A stretch of DNA of 64,000 nt from an uncultured Gemmatimonadales bacterium (GTDB lineage Bacteria; Gemmatimonadota; Gemmatimonadetes; Palauibacterales; Palauibacteraceae): positions 29,120 to 93,119 of the forward strand of contig CAMYMV010000014.1 of the NCBI GenBank assembly GCA_947259585.1. Direction: 5' to 3'. Shown piece by piece: positions 36,251-45,000 of the stretch (position 1 is its first letter; every line of letters starts with the position of its first letter). The translations under genes were made by a program, and so were the position numbers. The notes beneath the pieces were generated by a model. That model saw only the letters and a list, made by a program, of their open reading frames with translations. It was not told the DNA's origin and did no database searches.

Positions 36251-37653
36251 AGCTCGGCCTGGTCAGTCTGGGCTGCGACAAGAACACGGTCGACTCCGAG
36301 CGGATACTCGCCACTCTAACGGCCTGCGGAGCCGAGACGGCGCGAGATCTCGACGAAGCCGAGGTCGTGCTGATCAACACCTGCGGGTTCATCGACGCCG
36401 CGAAACAGGAGTCGATCGGGGCGATTCTGGATGCGTCCAGACTGAAGGAGGACGGGGCCTGTAAAATCGTGGTGGCCGTGGGCTGCCTGGTCGAGCGGCA
36501 CAGAGAGGAGCTCGCGGCCGAGCTTCCCGAGGTGGACCTCTTCTTCGGCTTGCGAGACCTCGACCGCCTGGTACCCTCCCTTCAGCGGCGCGGCTTCCTC
36601 GCTTCCGGCTCCGCCCACCCCGGAGAGCGCCTTCCGCTCGAAGCCAGCCCGCACGTGCGCTACCTGAAGGTCAGCGAGGGTTGCGATCACGGATGCGCGT
36701 TCTGCGCGATTCCCCTATGGAGGGGTCGGCACCGTTCGTTCGATGCGGAACGGCTCGTCGTGGAAGCCCAGCGCCTGGAGGCGCAGGGAACCGTTGAGCT
36801 GAACCTGGTCGCGCAGGATCTCGCGCACTACGGCCGGGAGTATCGGGACGGCACCGACATCTCGACGCTGGTCGCGCGCCTCGTCGAAGCGACCGGGATT
36901 CCATGGATCCGTCTGCTGTACATCTACTCGGCCGGCCTGCGCGAGCCGCTGATCCGGCTGATGGCCTCGGAGCCGAGGATCCTCCCCTACATCGACATGC
37001 CGATCCAGCACGGAAGCGACCCGGTGCTGAAGCGGATGCGAAGACCGGAGCGGCAGAAGTCTCTGAGGGAGAAGATCGCCTGGCTCCGCGACGCCCTACC
37101 GGGACTGACCTTGCGCACCACCGTGCTCGTCGGTTTTCCCGGGGAGACGGATGACGATTTCCGGGCGCTGCTCGACTTTCTGGAAGAGATCCGGTTCGAG
37201 CGGCTGGGAGCCTTCGCCTTCTCGCCGCAGGAGGGCACGCGGGCAGCCGAGATGGGGAGCTCCTTCGTCCCGGAGAGTCTGGCGCGCACGCGGCTGGAGG
37301 AGCTGCTCGAGGTGCAGCGTGCGATCTCGGCCGAGATGATGGCCGGCGAGATCGGCGGCCAGCGCACGGCGATCGTGGATGAGCCAACCGCAGCGTCGGG
37401 CATCGCGGCCGGTCGGATCGCCGGTCAGGCGGACGACGTGGACGGACTGACATATCTGACGGCTGCCGAGCCTCTCGAAGCAGGTCAGATCGTCGAGGCG
37501 GTCGTGACGGATGCGCACGACTTCGACCTATCGGCGCAGGTCCTGAGAGTCCTTCGGGATGCGCCGTCGGAGGCGGGCCGTGCGAACGGGCGCCCCGGCC
37601 GCCGACGCCTACCGGTCGCGGCCCTCGGGCTCGAGACGGCGTGGGGACGATAG
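36247..37653 (+). CDS. rimO: Ribosomal protein S12 methylthiotransferase RimO
   Basis: Radical-SAM methylthiotransferase of 468 residues that modifies Asp of ribosomal protein uS12. N-terminal UPF0004 domain with three Fe-S cysteines (SLGCDKNTVDSE, INTCGFIDAAKQES, VAVGCLVERH), radical SAM CDHGCAFC cluster, and a TRAM domain at the C-terminus. IRLLYIYSAGLREPLI and the SLGCDKNTVDSE start favour RimO over the tRNA enzyme MiaB. It begins in the lolA stop and overlaps hemL by 13 bases. Confidence 0.95.
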   Translation: MKLGLVSLGCDKNTVDSERILATLTACGAETARDLDEAEVVLINTCGFIDAAKQESIGAILDASRLKEDGACKIVVAVGCLVERHREELAAELPEVDLFFGLRDLDRLVPSLQRRGFLASGSAHPGERLPLEASPHVRYLKVSEGCDHGCAFCAIPLWRGRHRSFDAERLVVEAQRLEAQGTVELNLVAQDLAHYGREYRDGTDISTLVARLVEATGIPWIRLLYIYSAGLREPLIRLMASEPRILPYIDMPIQHGSDPVLKRMRRPERQKSLREKIAWLRDALPGLTLRTTVLVGFPGETDDDFRALLDFLEEIRFERLGAFAFSPQEGTRAAEMGSSFVPESLARTRLEELLEVQRAISAEMMAGEIGGQRTAIVDEPTAASGIAAGRIAGQADDVDGLTYLTAAEPLEAGQIVEAVVTDAHDFDLSAQVLRVLRDAPSEAGRANGRPGRRRLPVAALGLETAWGR

Positions 37654-38936
37654 ACGACCCGGGCGGCCTGTGGGAGCGTGCCCGACGGGTGCTGCCGGGC
37701 GGCGTTAGCTCGCCCGTACGCTCCTTCCGCTCTGTGGGCGGAGAGCCCTTCTTCTCGGATCACGGCGAGGGAGCTTTCCTGTACGACGTCTCGGGTCGCC
37801 GTTACGTCGACTACGTCCTCTCCTGGGGTCCCCTCATACTCGGCCATGCCCATCCGGAAGTCGTCGAGGCCGTCGAACGCGCCGCTCACTCGGGGCTGAC
37901 CTTCGGGACGCCCGCGCCGGCGGAAGTGGAGCTGGCCGAGCTGCTCGTCGAGCTTGTCCCCTCGGTCGAGATGGTGCGCTTCGTCAGCAGCGGGACGGAA
38001 GCGACAATGTCCGCCGTTAGATTGGCGCGGGGCGCGACGGGTCGCGATAGGATCCTCAAGTTCGACGGTTGCTACCACGGCCACGCCGACTCCTTTCTCG
38101 TCCAGGCCGGCTCGGGGGTGGCCACGCTCGGGCTCCCCGACTCACCGGGTGTACCGGGCGCGCTCTCAGCGCTCACGAGCTCGGTCCCCTTCAACGACCT
38201 CGAGGCCGTCGAGTCCGTCTTCGGGCGCTTTCCGGGCGAGATCGCGGCGGTGATCGTGGAGCCGGTCATGGGCAACGTGGGTCTGATCGAGCCCGCGGGA
38301 GGATTCCTCTCCGGCCTGCGCGAGCTTACCCGGTCCCAAGGCTCGCTCCTCGTCTTCGATGAGGTGATGACGGGATTCAGGGTGGCCCCGGGCGGCGCGC
38401 AGGAGCGCTACGGGATCGACCCCGATCTCACGACGTTGGGCAAGGTCGTCGGCGGAGGCCTGCCGGTCGCCGCTTTTGGTGGAAAGCGGGCGATCATGGA
38501 GCAGGTGGCGCCCACGGGCCCGGTCTACCAGGCGGGCACGCTGAGCGGCAATCCGTTGGGCATGGCCGCCGGGCTCGCGCAGCTGCGCGTTCTGGAGCGC
38601 GACCGGCCCCAGGAGCGGTTGGAGCGCCTGACCGGCGAGCTTGTCGATGGGATCGTACGGGCGGCCACGCAGCGCGGGCTCCCGGTCGCCGGGGCCCATG
38701 TGGGCTCGATGTGGGGCGTCTTCTTTGCGGAAGGGCCGGTCAGGGACTATGCAGGCGCGAAGCGGACGGACGCGGAGTTCTTCTCCATCTACTATCGCGA
38801 GTGCCTGAAGCGGGGCGTGTTCTTCGCCCCGTCCCCGTTTGAAGCCGGCTTCATGTCCACCGAGCACCGGCCCGAGCACCTCGATGTGACGCTGACTGCC
38901 GTCGGCGAGGCGATGGATGCGGCGCTGGCGGGCTGA
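37641..38936 (+). CDS. hemL: Glutamate-1-semialdehyde 2,1-aminomutase
   Basis: HemL, 431 residues, the PLP enzyme that isomerises glutamate-1-semialdehyde to 5-aminolevulinate, the step after HemA. The PLP lysine is Lys268 in TTLGKVVGGGLPV; other motifs are RVLPGGVSSPVRSF, VSSGTEATMSAVRLAR, DGCYHGHADSFLV and LLVFDEVMTGFR. GTG start 37641 lies inside rimO, so the genes are coupled although unrelated in pathway. With the hemX-hemA pair at 11-13 kb this completes the C5 route to ALA. Confidence 0.97.
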   Translation: MGTIDDPGGLWERARRVLPGGVSSPVRSFRSVGGEPFFSDHGEGAFLYDVSGRRYVDYVLSWGPLILGHAHPEVVEAVERAAHSGLTFGTPAPAEVELAELLVELVPSVEMVRFVSSGTEATMSAVRLARGATGRDRILKFDGCYHGHADSFLVQAGSGVATLGLPDSPGVPGALSALTSSVPFNDLEAVESVFGRFPGEIAAVIVEPVMGNVGLIEPAGGFLSGLRELTRSQGSLLVFDEVMTGFRVAPGGAQERYGIDPDLTTLGKVVGGGLPVAAFGGKRAIMEQVAPTGPVYQAGTLSGNPLGMAAGLAQLRVLERDRPQERLERLTGELVDGIVRAATQRGLPVAGAHVGSMWGVFFAEGPVRDYAGAKRTDAEFFSIYYRECLKRGVFFAPSPFEAGFMSTEHRPEHLDVTLTAVGEAMDAALAG

Positions 38937-38952
38937 CCCGTCCGGAGCGGGG

Positions 38953-40314
38953 ATGGCAGCGCCGTCCCCTGCCGGTCTGACGGCCGCCGGGCGCCCAGTC
39001 CGGCTCGCGGTGACCGGGCTCGCGGTCTTCGGCTGGTCGTGTGCCGGAGGCCCGCCTCCGGATCCGCCGGCTCCGGAAGAGCCTTCGCGCGCCGAGCCTC
39101 CTCCGGTCGACCCACGTGCTGCTCGGTCGGGCGCACCACCCTCCGCAACGCGGATCGACGAGATCATCACCTCGGAGCCGCTGATTCGCGTGGGGATCGA
39201 GATCGGCACCCCGTCCGCCGTGATCATGTCGACATCAGGTCTGAGAGTGCGCGACGGCGTCAGCGGCGAGGAGCTGGTGTCGGCCGGCGAAGAGATCGTC
39301 CGCTTCGAACCAAGCGCTGGAGGGGCGTCCATGGTGGAGCCCGCCGGCCGAGTCGACCAAGCTCTGCCGAGCTTCATCGTCGAGCCGCTGGACCGTGGAG
39401 CCGACGTCGTCATTGCCGGCAAGACGTACCGGGGGGCGGCCGAAGTTGTGGCGGATCGCTCGCGGGGGCTGATCGTGATCAACCGCTTGGGCCTCGAGGA
39501 CTACCTGCTCGGCGTCGTGCCCGCCGAGATCGGTCGGCGTACGCCCGAAGAGTTCGCGGCGGTGCGGGCACAGGCGGTGGCCGCCCGAACCTACACGATC
39601 TCCCATCTGGGGAGGCGCGACTCGCTGGGATTCGATCTGTTCGCGACGGTGGAAGACCAGGTGTACGGAGGCCTGGAGGTGGAGAGACCTGACGTGGAGC
39701 GGGCGATCGACGAGACGAGAGGTGAGATCCTCGTCTTCGACGGCCAGCCGGTATCGGCTTTCTACCACTCCACTTGTGGAGGGCGAACGGCGACTCGCGA
39801 GGAGGTTTGGGGAGAGCCGGACCTTCCTTATCTTCGGTCGGTGCGAGATGCCGGCGGCGGCGAGGACTATTGCGCGATCTCGCCGCGGTACCGCTGGCGC
39901 GTGAGCTGGACCGTCGACGAGATGAACGGATTCGTTCGGGCCGAGCTGGCGTCGCGGCTCGGCACCTCGCCTTCATCGGTCGGCCACATCTCCGGCATCC
40001 GGGTCCTCAGCCGGACGGAGAACGATCGCGTGGACCAACTGGAGGTAGAGGCGTCGGGAGGGCGCTACGTGGTCCGGAAGAACGAGATCCGTTGGGTTCT
40101 GCAGCCGGCCGAAGGACGCATCCTCGGTTCCACCGACTTCGTGGTCCGTCAGGGTCGAGTGGAAGACGGAGAGATCATCGTCGAGGGGCGAGGATTCGGG
40201 CACGGCATCGGGATGTGCCAGTGGGGAGCGATCGGCCGGGCGAGGGCGGGTGAGGGCTATCGGGAGATACTGGCCGCCTATTATCGGGATGCGGCCGTTC
40301 AGAGGCTGTACTGA
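38953..40314 (+). CDS. SpoIID/LytB-domain exported protein
   Basis: A 453-residue envelope protein. An N-terminal hydrophobic signal ends at a lipobox-like GWSC/AGG and is followed by a Pro-rich linker, so it is probably a lipoprotein. The SpoIID domain shows INRLGLEDYLLGVVPAEIG with the conserved catalytic-type Glu, AVRAQAVAARTYTI, FYHSTCGGRT and GRGFGHGIGMCQWGAIG. In sporulators SpoIID is a lytic transglycosylase acting on denuded glycan; relatives enhance amidases. In this Gram-negative background it probably remodels septal peptidoglycan. GGAGCGGGG precedes ATG 38953. Confidence 0.88.
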   Translation: MAAPSPAGLTAAGRPVRLAVTGLAVFGWSCAGGPPPDPPAPEEPSRAEPPPVDPRAARSGAPPSATRIDEIITSEPLIRVGIEIGTPSAVIMSTSGLRVRDGVSGEELVSAGEEIVRFEPSAGGASMVEPAGRVDQALPSFIVEPLDRGADVVIAGKTYRGAAEVVADRSRGLIVINRLGLEDYLLGVVPAEIGRRTPEEFAAVRAQAVAARTYTISHLGRRDSLGFDLFATVEDQVYGGLEVERPDVERAIDETRGEILVFDGQPVSAFYHSTCGGRTATREEVWGEPDLPYLRSVRDAGGGEDYCAISPRYRWRVSWTVDEMNGFVRAELASRLGTSPSSVGHISGIRVLSRTENDRVDQLEVEASGGRYVVRKNEIRWVLQPAEGRILGSTDFVVRQGRVEDGEIIVEGRGFGHGIGMCQWGAIGRARAGEGYREILAAYYRDAAVQRLY

Positions 40315-40393
40315 GCTAGAAATACGACTCCACTGAGCGAGAAGCACGACTACACAGGACTCCGGCACGGACGAATCACAAGGAGGCACGCGG

Positions 40394-41395
40394 GTGGCGA
40401 GGGATGTCAGCATAGGCGTCATCGGAGTGGGCGGCGTGGCGCAGATCGTCCACCTCCCGATCCTGAAGCGGCTACCGGACGTGAAGGTGACCGCGATCAT
40501 CGACACCCAGCAGGAGAAGGCTCGTACGATCGCGGAGCGCTTCGACGTGCCGGTGACGGCTCGGTCTCTCAGGGAGCTGCCTGAGGACACCCCCATGGAC
40601 GCGGTGCTCGTCTCTACGCCCAACAACTCGCACGCCGCCGTGGTCCTGGATGCCCTCGAGAGAGGGAAGCATGTCCTCTGCGAGCGCCCGCTCGCGCCGA
40701 CGAGCGAGGCCACGGAGCAGCTGATACGAGCTGCCGAGGCCGCGGAGCGCCAGCTAATGGTCGCGATGAACCAGCGGTACCGCCTGGATGTCAGGTCCAT
40801 TCGGCAGTTCGTCGCGAGCGGTGAGCTGGGAGACTTGATCCTGATCCGCTCGGTTTGGCTCACCCGCATCGACCGCCGGCCCAAACGGGGGTGGCGGCTC
40901 GATCCCGAGAGCGCCGGTGGCGGCGTCCTGATGGATCTGGGAGTGCAGGCCCTGGACGTGGCGCTCTGGCTGCTTGGCTATCCGGCCATCGAACGAGTGA
41001 GTGCCAGCGCCCACCCCGCCGCGGCGGTCGAGGACACGGCGGTCGCATTCCTGGCGTTGGCCGGCGGAGCGACCCTGCAGCTCGAGGTAAGCTGGGAGCT
41101 CCGGGACGAGCGGGATAAACATGGGCTACGTGTCTTGGGCACGCTCGGCTCGGCCGGGACATGGCCGTTTCGCGTGCGCACGGAGATGGAGACAGGGCTC
41201 TCCGACGTAACGCCTCCGCTCGATGTCGACGAGTCCGGGCTCTATACGGCGTCGTATCGGCAGGAATGGGCGGAGTTTTTGCGCATCGTGCGCGGAGAGA
41301 AGCCGTTGGAGGTGCAGGCCGAGCAGGTGCAGCTGATGCGGGCCCTGGAGGCGTGCTACCGATCGGCTCGCGAGGGGCGTGAGGTCACGACCTAG
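40394..41395 (+). CDS. Gfo/Idh/MocA-family oxidoreductase
   Basis: NAD(P)-dependent sugar or inositol-type dehydrogenase, 333 residues. Rossmann motif GVIGVGGVAQIVHLP near the N-terminus, STPNNSHAAVVLDALERGKH, and C-terminal GFO/IDH/MocA alpha/beta domain (SVWLTRIDRRPKRGWRLDPE, GGGVLMDLGVQALDVALWLL). The usual EKP catalytic/cofactor motif reads CERPLA, with Arg in place of Lys. AAGGAGG lies 8 bases upstream of the GTG. Overlaps lnt by 17 bases. Substrate unknown. Confidence 0.9.
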   Translation: MARDVSIGVIGVGGVAQIVHLPILKRLPDVKVTAIIDTQQEKARTIAERFDVPVTARSLRELPEDTPMDAVLVSTPNNSHAAVVLDALERGKHVLCERPLAPTSEATEQLIRAAEAAERQLMVAMNQRYRLDVRSIRQFVASGELGDLILIRSVWLTRIDRRPKRGWRLDPESAGGGVLMDLGVQALDVALWLLGYPAIERVSASAHPAAAVEDTAVAFLALAGGATLQLEVSWELRDERDKHGLRVLGTLGSAGTWPFRVRTEMETGLSDVTPPLDVDESGLYTASYRQEWAEFLRIVRGEKPLEVQAEQVQLMRALEACYRSAREGREVTT

Positions 41396-43007
41396 CTTCC
41401 CGGCGCCGCCTCCGGGAGCTGGCTGGATCGCGGTCAGCGGCCTCGTTCTCGGCCTGGCGCACCCGCCGTTTCATTTCCTCCTTCCATCCTTCCTGGGCCT
41501 GGTACCCTTCGGGATCTGGCTCGCCCGGCTGCCGGATGGCGATGAGGGTCGCGGGCTGGCGTTCCGGGGCGGCCTCTGGCTTGGGATCGTCTACTACACG
41601 CTGCTGCTCTACTGGCTCGCCACCGCTCTCATCGTCTACTCCCTGCTGGCGGTGCTCGCGTTCGCCTTTGCCGTAGGGCTGCTCAGTCTCTTCCTGGCCG
41701 TCGCGACGACCGGCATGCACCACGTCCGGCACCGGGCCGGCTGGCCCCTGTGGGTCGCGCTGCCTGTCTTCTGGACCGCGGCGGAGTGGTTCCGGGCGCA
41801 CCTCGGCCCGATCTCCTTCCCGTGGCAAGAGCTCGGATACACGCTCACGGGCTTCCCGAGGCTTATCGGCGCCGCCGATCTCCTCGGAGCTCGGGGTATC
41901 AGCTTCTGGCTGGCCATGCTGAGCGGCCTCCTGGCCACCGCCTTCGTAACTTGGCAGCGGGGCGACCGTGGTCGGGCGTGGCTGGCTCTCGGAGGTTGGC
42001 TCGCCGGCGTGGCCGTGCCAGTGAGCTACTCCCTCTGGCGCTGGCAGAGCCTGGAGATGCGGCCGGTCGTCACCGTCACCGCGGTGCAGCCGAACGTCCC
42101 CGAGAGGATCAAGCTGGAGGATCCGGTGGCGGCGTTCGACAGCGCACGGAGCTCGATCGAGAACTTGCTGGCCGGCCACGACACCGCGGAGGACGTCGAT
42201 CTTCTGATCCTCCCCGAGACCGTGATTCCGCGGCCGATCGATCCGATCCTGGCACAGGGGTTCATGGGGCGGCCCGACATCTATCAGTGGGTCAGGGGTC
42301 TGGTCCGCTCGACGGACGCCCCCGTGCTTTTCGGCTCGATCGGGATCGAGAACCGGAGCCAGGACGACTGGGACTACTACAACTCGGCGTTCCTCATCGA
42401 CGACCGAGGGGCGAACCTGGCGCGCTACGACAAGCATCATCTCGTACCGGTCGTGGAGCGCGTCCCCTTCCTCGACCCGGACTGGTTCACGTGGGCCGAG
42501 TTTTTCGGCGGCTTCGCCGTGGGCAGGAACCTGGATGTCCTGCCGCTCGATGAGAGCCGCTTCGGGGTGTTGATCTGCTACGAGTCGATCTTCTCCGGTC
42601 TCAGCCGAGGCTATCGCATGCGGGGTGCCGACTTCCTGGTCAACATCACCAACGACGCCTGGTTCGGACGAGAAGGACCGTGGTGGAGCCGCAGCGGCGC
42701 TCTCTGGCAGCACCCCTCGCATCTCGTGCTGCGTGCGATCGAGAATCGCATCGGGGTCGCCCGTGTGGGCAACACCGGCATCTCCGGGACTCTGGATCCT
42801 CTGGGCCGGACGCACGACACCACCCGGCTCTTCAGGCCTGCGATCTTCACGGCGGATGTGCTGACCACGGATGGGCGCACGCTGTTCTCGCGCACGGGCG
42901 ATGTGGTGGGGTGGATCGCGGCCCTCGCCGCCGCGGTCGGGGTCGTCCTGCCGCCTCCCGGCCGGAGAAGCCGCCGGGACAGGGTGGCTTCCGGGAAGGC
43001 GGCCTAG
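41379..43007 (+). CDS. lnt: Apolipoprotein N-acyltransferase
   Basis: Lnt, 542 residues, adds the third acyl chain to lipoproteins in the inner membrane. About six N-terminal membrane helices (to residue ~210), then a nitrilase-like periplasmic domain and a C-terminal helix. The catalytic triad is Glu280 (LILPETV), Lys352 (YDKHHLVPV) and Cys400 (LICYESIF). The family's PFPWQELGY-like segment appears as ISFPWQELGYTL. GTG start within the preceding gene. It serves the lipoproteins here (Pal, CpoB, hydrolase, SpoIID-like, sugar dehydrogenase). Confidence 0.95.
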   Translation: MRSRPSFPAPPPGAGWIAVSGLVLGLAHPPFHFLLPSFLGLVPFGIWLARLPDGDEGRGLAFRGGLWLGIVYYTLLLYWLATALIVYSLLAVLAFAFAVGLLSLFLAVATTGMHHVRHRAGWPLWVALPVFWTAAEWFRAHLGPISFPWQELGYTLTGFPRLIGAADLLGARGISFWLAMLSGLLATAFVTWQRGDRGRAWLALGGWLAGVAVPVSYSLWRWQSLEMRPVVTVTAVQPNVPERIKLEDPVAAFDSARSSIENLLAGHDTAEDVDLLILPETVIPRPIDPILAQGFMGRPDIYQWVRGLVRSTDAPVLFGSIGIENRSQDDWDYYNSAFLIDDRGANLARYDKHHLVPVVERVPFLDPDWFTWAEFFGGFAVGRNLDVLPLDESRFGVLICYESIFSGLSRGYRMRGADFLVNITNDAWFGREGPWWSRSGALWQHPSHLVLRAIENRIGVARVGNTGISGTLDPLGRTHDTTRLFRPAIFTADVLTTDGRTLFSRTGDVVGWIAALAAAVGVVLPPPGRRSRRDRVASGKAA

Positions 43008-43032
43008 CCCGACCGGCCGTGGGAGTGGGGTT

Positions 43033-44958
43033 CTACGCCTGCTCATCCTCCCGCAGGCGCTGCTCCAGGAGTATGCTGGCCACCCGCAGGAAATCGTGCT
43101 CCGTGACGACGCCGACCAATCTCAGCTCGACGGTAATGGGCAGACATCCGATTCGCTTCGTCTTCATGAGATCGATCGCTTCCAGCGTCGGCGTGTCCGG
43201 CCTGATCGTGATCAGGTCGCGCTGCATGATCTCACCCACGGGAGTCGGCGCATCCGCCTTCGTGTGCTCCCGCGAGGCCATGTGGCGGAGGAGCGAGCGA
43301 TGGGACATGAGGCCGAGCAGGACGTGCTGCTCGTCTTCGACGGGGATGTGGTGGATGTTGTGCCAGTCCATGAGACGAGCCACGAGCTCGATCGGCTCGT
43401 TCACTCCGACCGTGATGAGGTCGGTGGTCATGTACTGCTCGACCCGGCGGTAGCTGGGCGTCCAGTCGCCGGCTTCCTCGAACTCGGCCAGCGACCACCG
43501 ATGGACGGGCTCTCCGGTCCGCTCCCGCTCCGCCAGCGCGGCGGTGAGGGCGGTCAGGCGCTCGAGCGGGCTTCCCCGGTCCTTCATGCGCGCGTACGAG
43601 CGAAGGAGCCAGGCCGACGGCGTCTGCTTCGACTCGACCCGCTCAGCGATGATGCCCAGATAGTGTTCGATCTCCGCCTGGTCCAGATTCCCGGCCTCGA
43701 GGCCCTCCCGGGCCAGCGGGATGAGCGTCTCGGTGATCAGCTGCCGGGCACCCTGGGTTTCGCCCTTGCCACACCAATACAGACGGGAGTCGAGGCCGAG
43801 ACGGGCCGCGGCCACGAAGTTGGCGCGAGCGTCATCGAAGTCCATCGACTGGCGCACATCGCTTTCGGCGTGGGCCAGCGCGCTGACGAGCCCGAACCAG
43901 AACGCCGCGTTGGCGATCTCGTCCTGCAGCGTGGGGCCCGAGCCGAGCACCCGGTTCTCGATGCGCAGGTGCGGCTTCCCGTTGCTTATCCCGTAACAGG
44001 GTCGGTTCCAGCGCCAGATCGTGCTGTTGTGAAGCTGGAGCGCCTTCAGCAGCGGCACGCGGCCCTCGGCGAGCTCCTCCAGGGGATCCTCTTCGATCTC
44101 GCGGCCGAGGATGACGCGGAAGCGCGCGATGTCTTCCCGATAGATCTCGAGAACCGAATCGTCCACCCAGTGCGTGCCGAAGTGCACCCGAGGCTTGATG
44201 TCCCGCATCTCGGGCCTGGCGCTCCGAGTGTCGATCGACTGCTGAAAGAGCGCGATGCGCGTCTCGCGCCACAGCCGCTTCCCGAACAGAAGCGGGGAGC
44301 CGGCTGCCGCTGCCAGCACCGGCGCGGCGGCCACGAGAGCGATGTTGTAGAGTTGAGCGAACTCCTCCGCGCCGACCTGAAAGTGCACCTGAAAGCTCGT
44401 GTTCGCCGCCTCGAGCATCACGTTGTCGTGCTCGACCAGCAGCTCGTCCACGCCCTTGAGGTAGAACTTGTAGGTGCCTCCGCGCAGACGATTCAGGGCG
44501 TCGTTCAGCGCGTAGTAGCGCTTCTCCGGCGTCATGTTCTCGATCGACAGGTGAGACTTGTGGAGTGTCGGCAGGATGCCGGTCAGGACCACGTCAGCGC
44601 CGACCTCGAGCGCCGCCTCACGCACGGTCTCGAGAATCTCGCGCAGTCCCTGCTCCATGCGGCTCAGGCAATCGCCGTCGAAGCGTAGGGGATCGAGGTT
44701 GGCCTCGAGGTTGAATAGCGCCAGCTCGTGGGTGATCCGCGGGTCGTCGAGGCGCTCGAGAATCTCCATGGCCTTGGGCGCGGGCTGCCATTCGTCGTCG
44801 ACCAGGAACATCTCCTGCTCGACGCCGATCCGCCTGACGTCGGCCTCGATCGCGCCGGATTCCAGCATCTGTTCGAGCGCCTGCACATCGCGAAGGAGAT
44901 GCCTGGTGAACAGGCGAAGATGCTCAGTGTCGCCGGCGAGAACGTCCTTGTCACCCAT
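43033..44958 (-). CDS. Glutamate-cysteine ligase (GCS2)-CBS domain fusion
   Basis: A 641-residue fusion. Residues about 1-470 are a GCS2/YbdK-type carboxylate-amine ligase (RIGVEQEMFLVDDEWQPAP, NLEANLDPLRFDGDCLSRME, TSFQVHFQVGAEEF, GKPHLRIENRVLGSGPTLQD), which would join glutamate to cysteine or another amine using ATP. Residues about 510-635 are two CBS domains (VEQYMTTDLITVGVNEPIEL; VGEIMQRDLITIRPDTPTLE), which normally bind adenine nucleotides and regulate the attached enzyme. No second glutathione gene (gshB) is nearby. The true amine substrate is uncertain. A TTGCCG-N16-TAGTTT promoter is adjacent. Confidence 0.87.
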   Translation of the reverse strand: MGDKDVLAGDTEHLRLFTRHLLRDVQALEQMLESGAIEADVRRIGVEQEMFLVDDEWQPAPKAMEILERLDDPRITHELALFNLEANLDPLRFDGDCLSRMEQGLREILETVREAALEVGADVVLTGILPTLHKSHLSIENMTPEKRYYALNDALNRLRGGTYKFYLKGVDELLVEHDNVMLEAANTSFQVHFQVGAEEFAQLYNIALVAAAPVLAAAAGSPLLFGKRLWRETRIALFQQSIDTRSARPEMRDIKPRVHFGTHWVDDSVLEIYREDIARFRVILGREIEEDPLEELAEGRVPLLKALQLHNSTIWRWNRPCYGISNGKPHLRIENRVLGSGPTLQDEIANAAFWFGLVSALAHAESDVRQSMDFDDARANFVAAARLGLDSRLYWCGKGETQGARQLITETLIPLAREGLEAGNLDQAEIEHYLGIIAERVESKQTPSAWLLRSYARMKDRGSPLERLTALTAALAERERTGEPVHRWSLAEFEEAGDWTPSYRRVEQYMTTDLITVGVNEPIELVARLMDWHNIHHIPVEDEQHVLLGLMSHRSLLRHMASREHTKADAPTPVGEIMQRDLITIRPDTPTLEAIDLMKTKRIGCLPITVELRLVGVVTEHDFLRVASILLEQRLREDEQA

Positions 44959-44964
44959 GGCCGA

Positions 44965-44992
44965 AAACTAACCGGTGATCCATGCGCGGCAA
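44965..44992 (-). promoter_or_regulatory. Predicted promoter of the GCS2-CBS gene
   Basis: On the minus strand, TTGCCG (44992-44987), a 16-base spacer, and TAGTTT (44970-44965). The start point would fall at or next to the ATG (44958), implying a leaderless or nearly leaderless mRNA. No Shine-Dalgarno is visible. Confidence 0.35.
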
Positions 44993-45000
44993 AAGGAAGG

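Noticed and set aside
42871..44688. 605-codon open frame on the plus strand
   Set aside because: Lies antisense to the GCS2-CBS gene, whose motifs are clear; composition is typical of a shadow frame.
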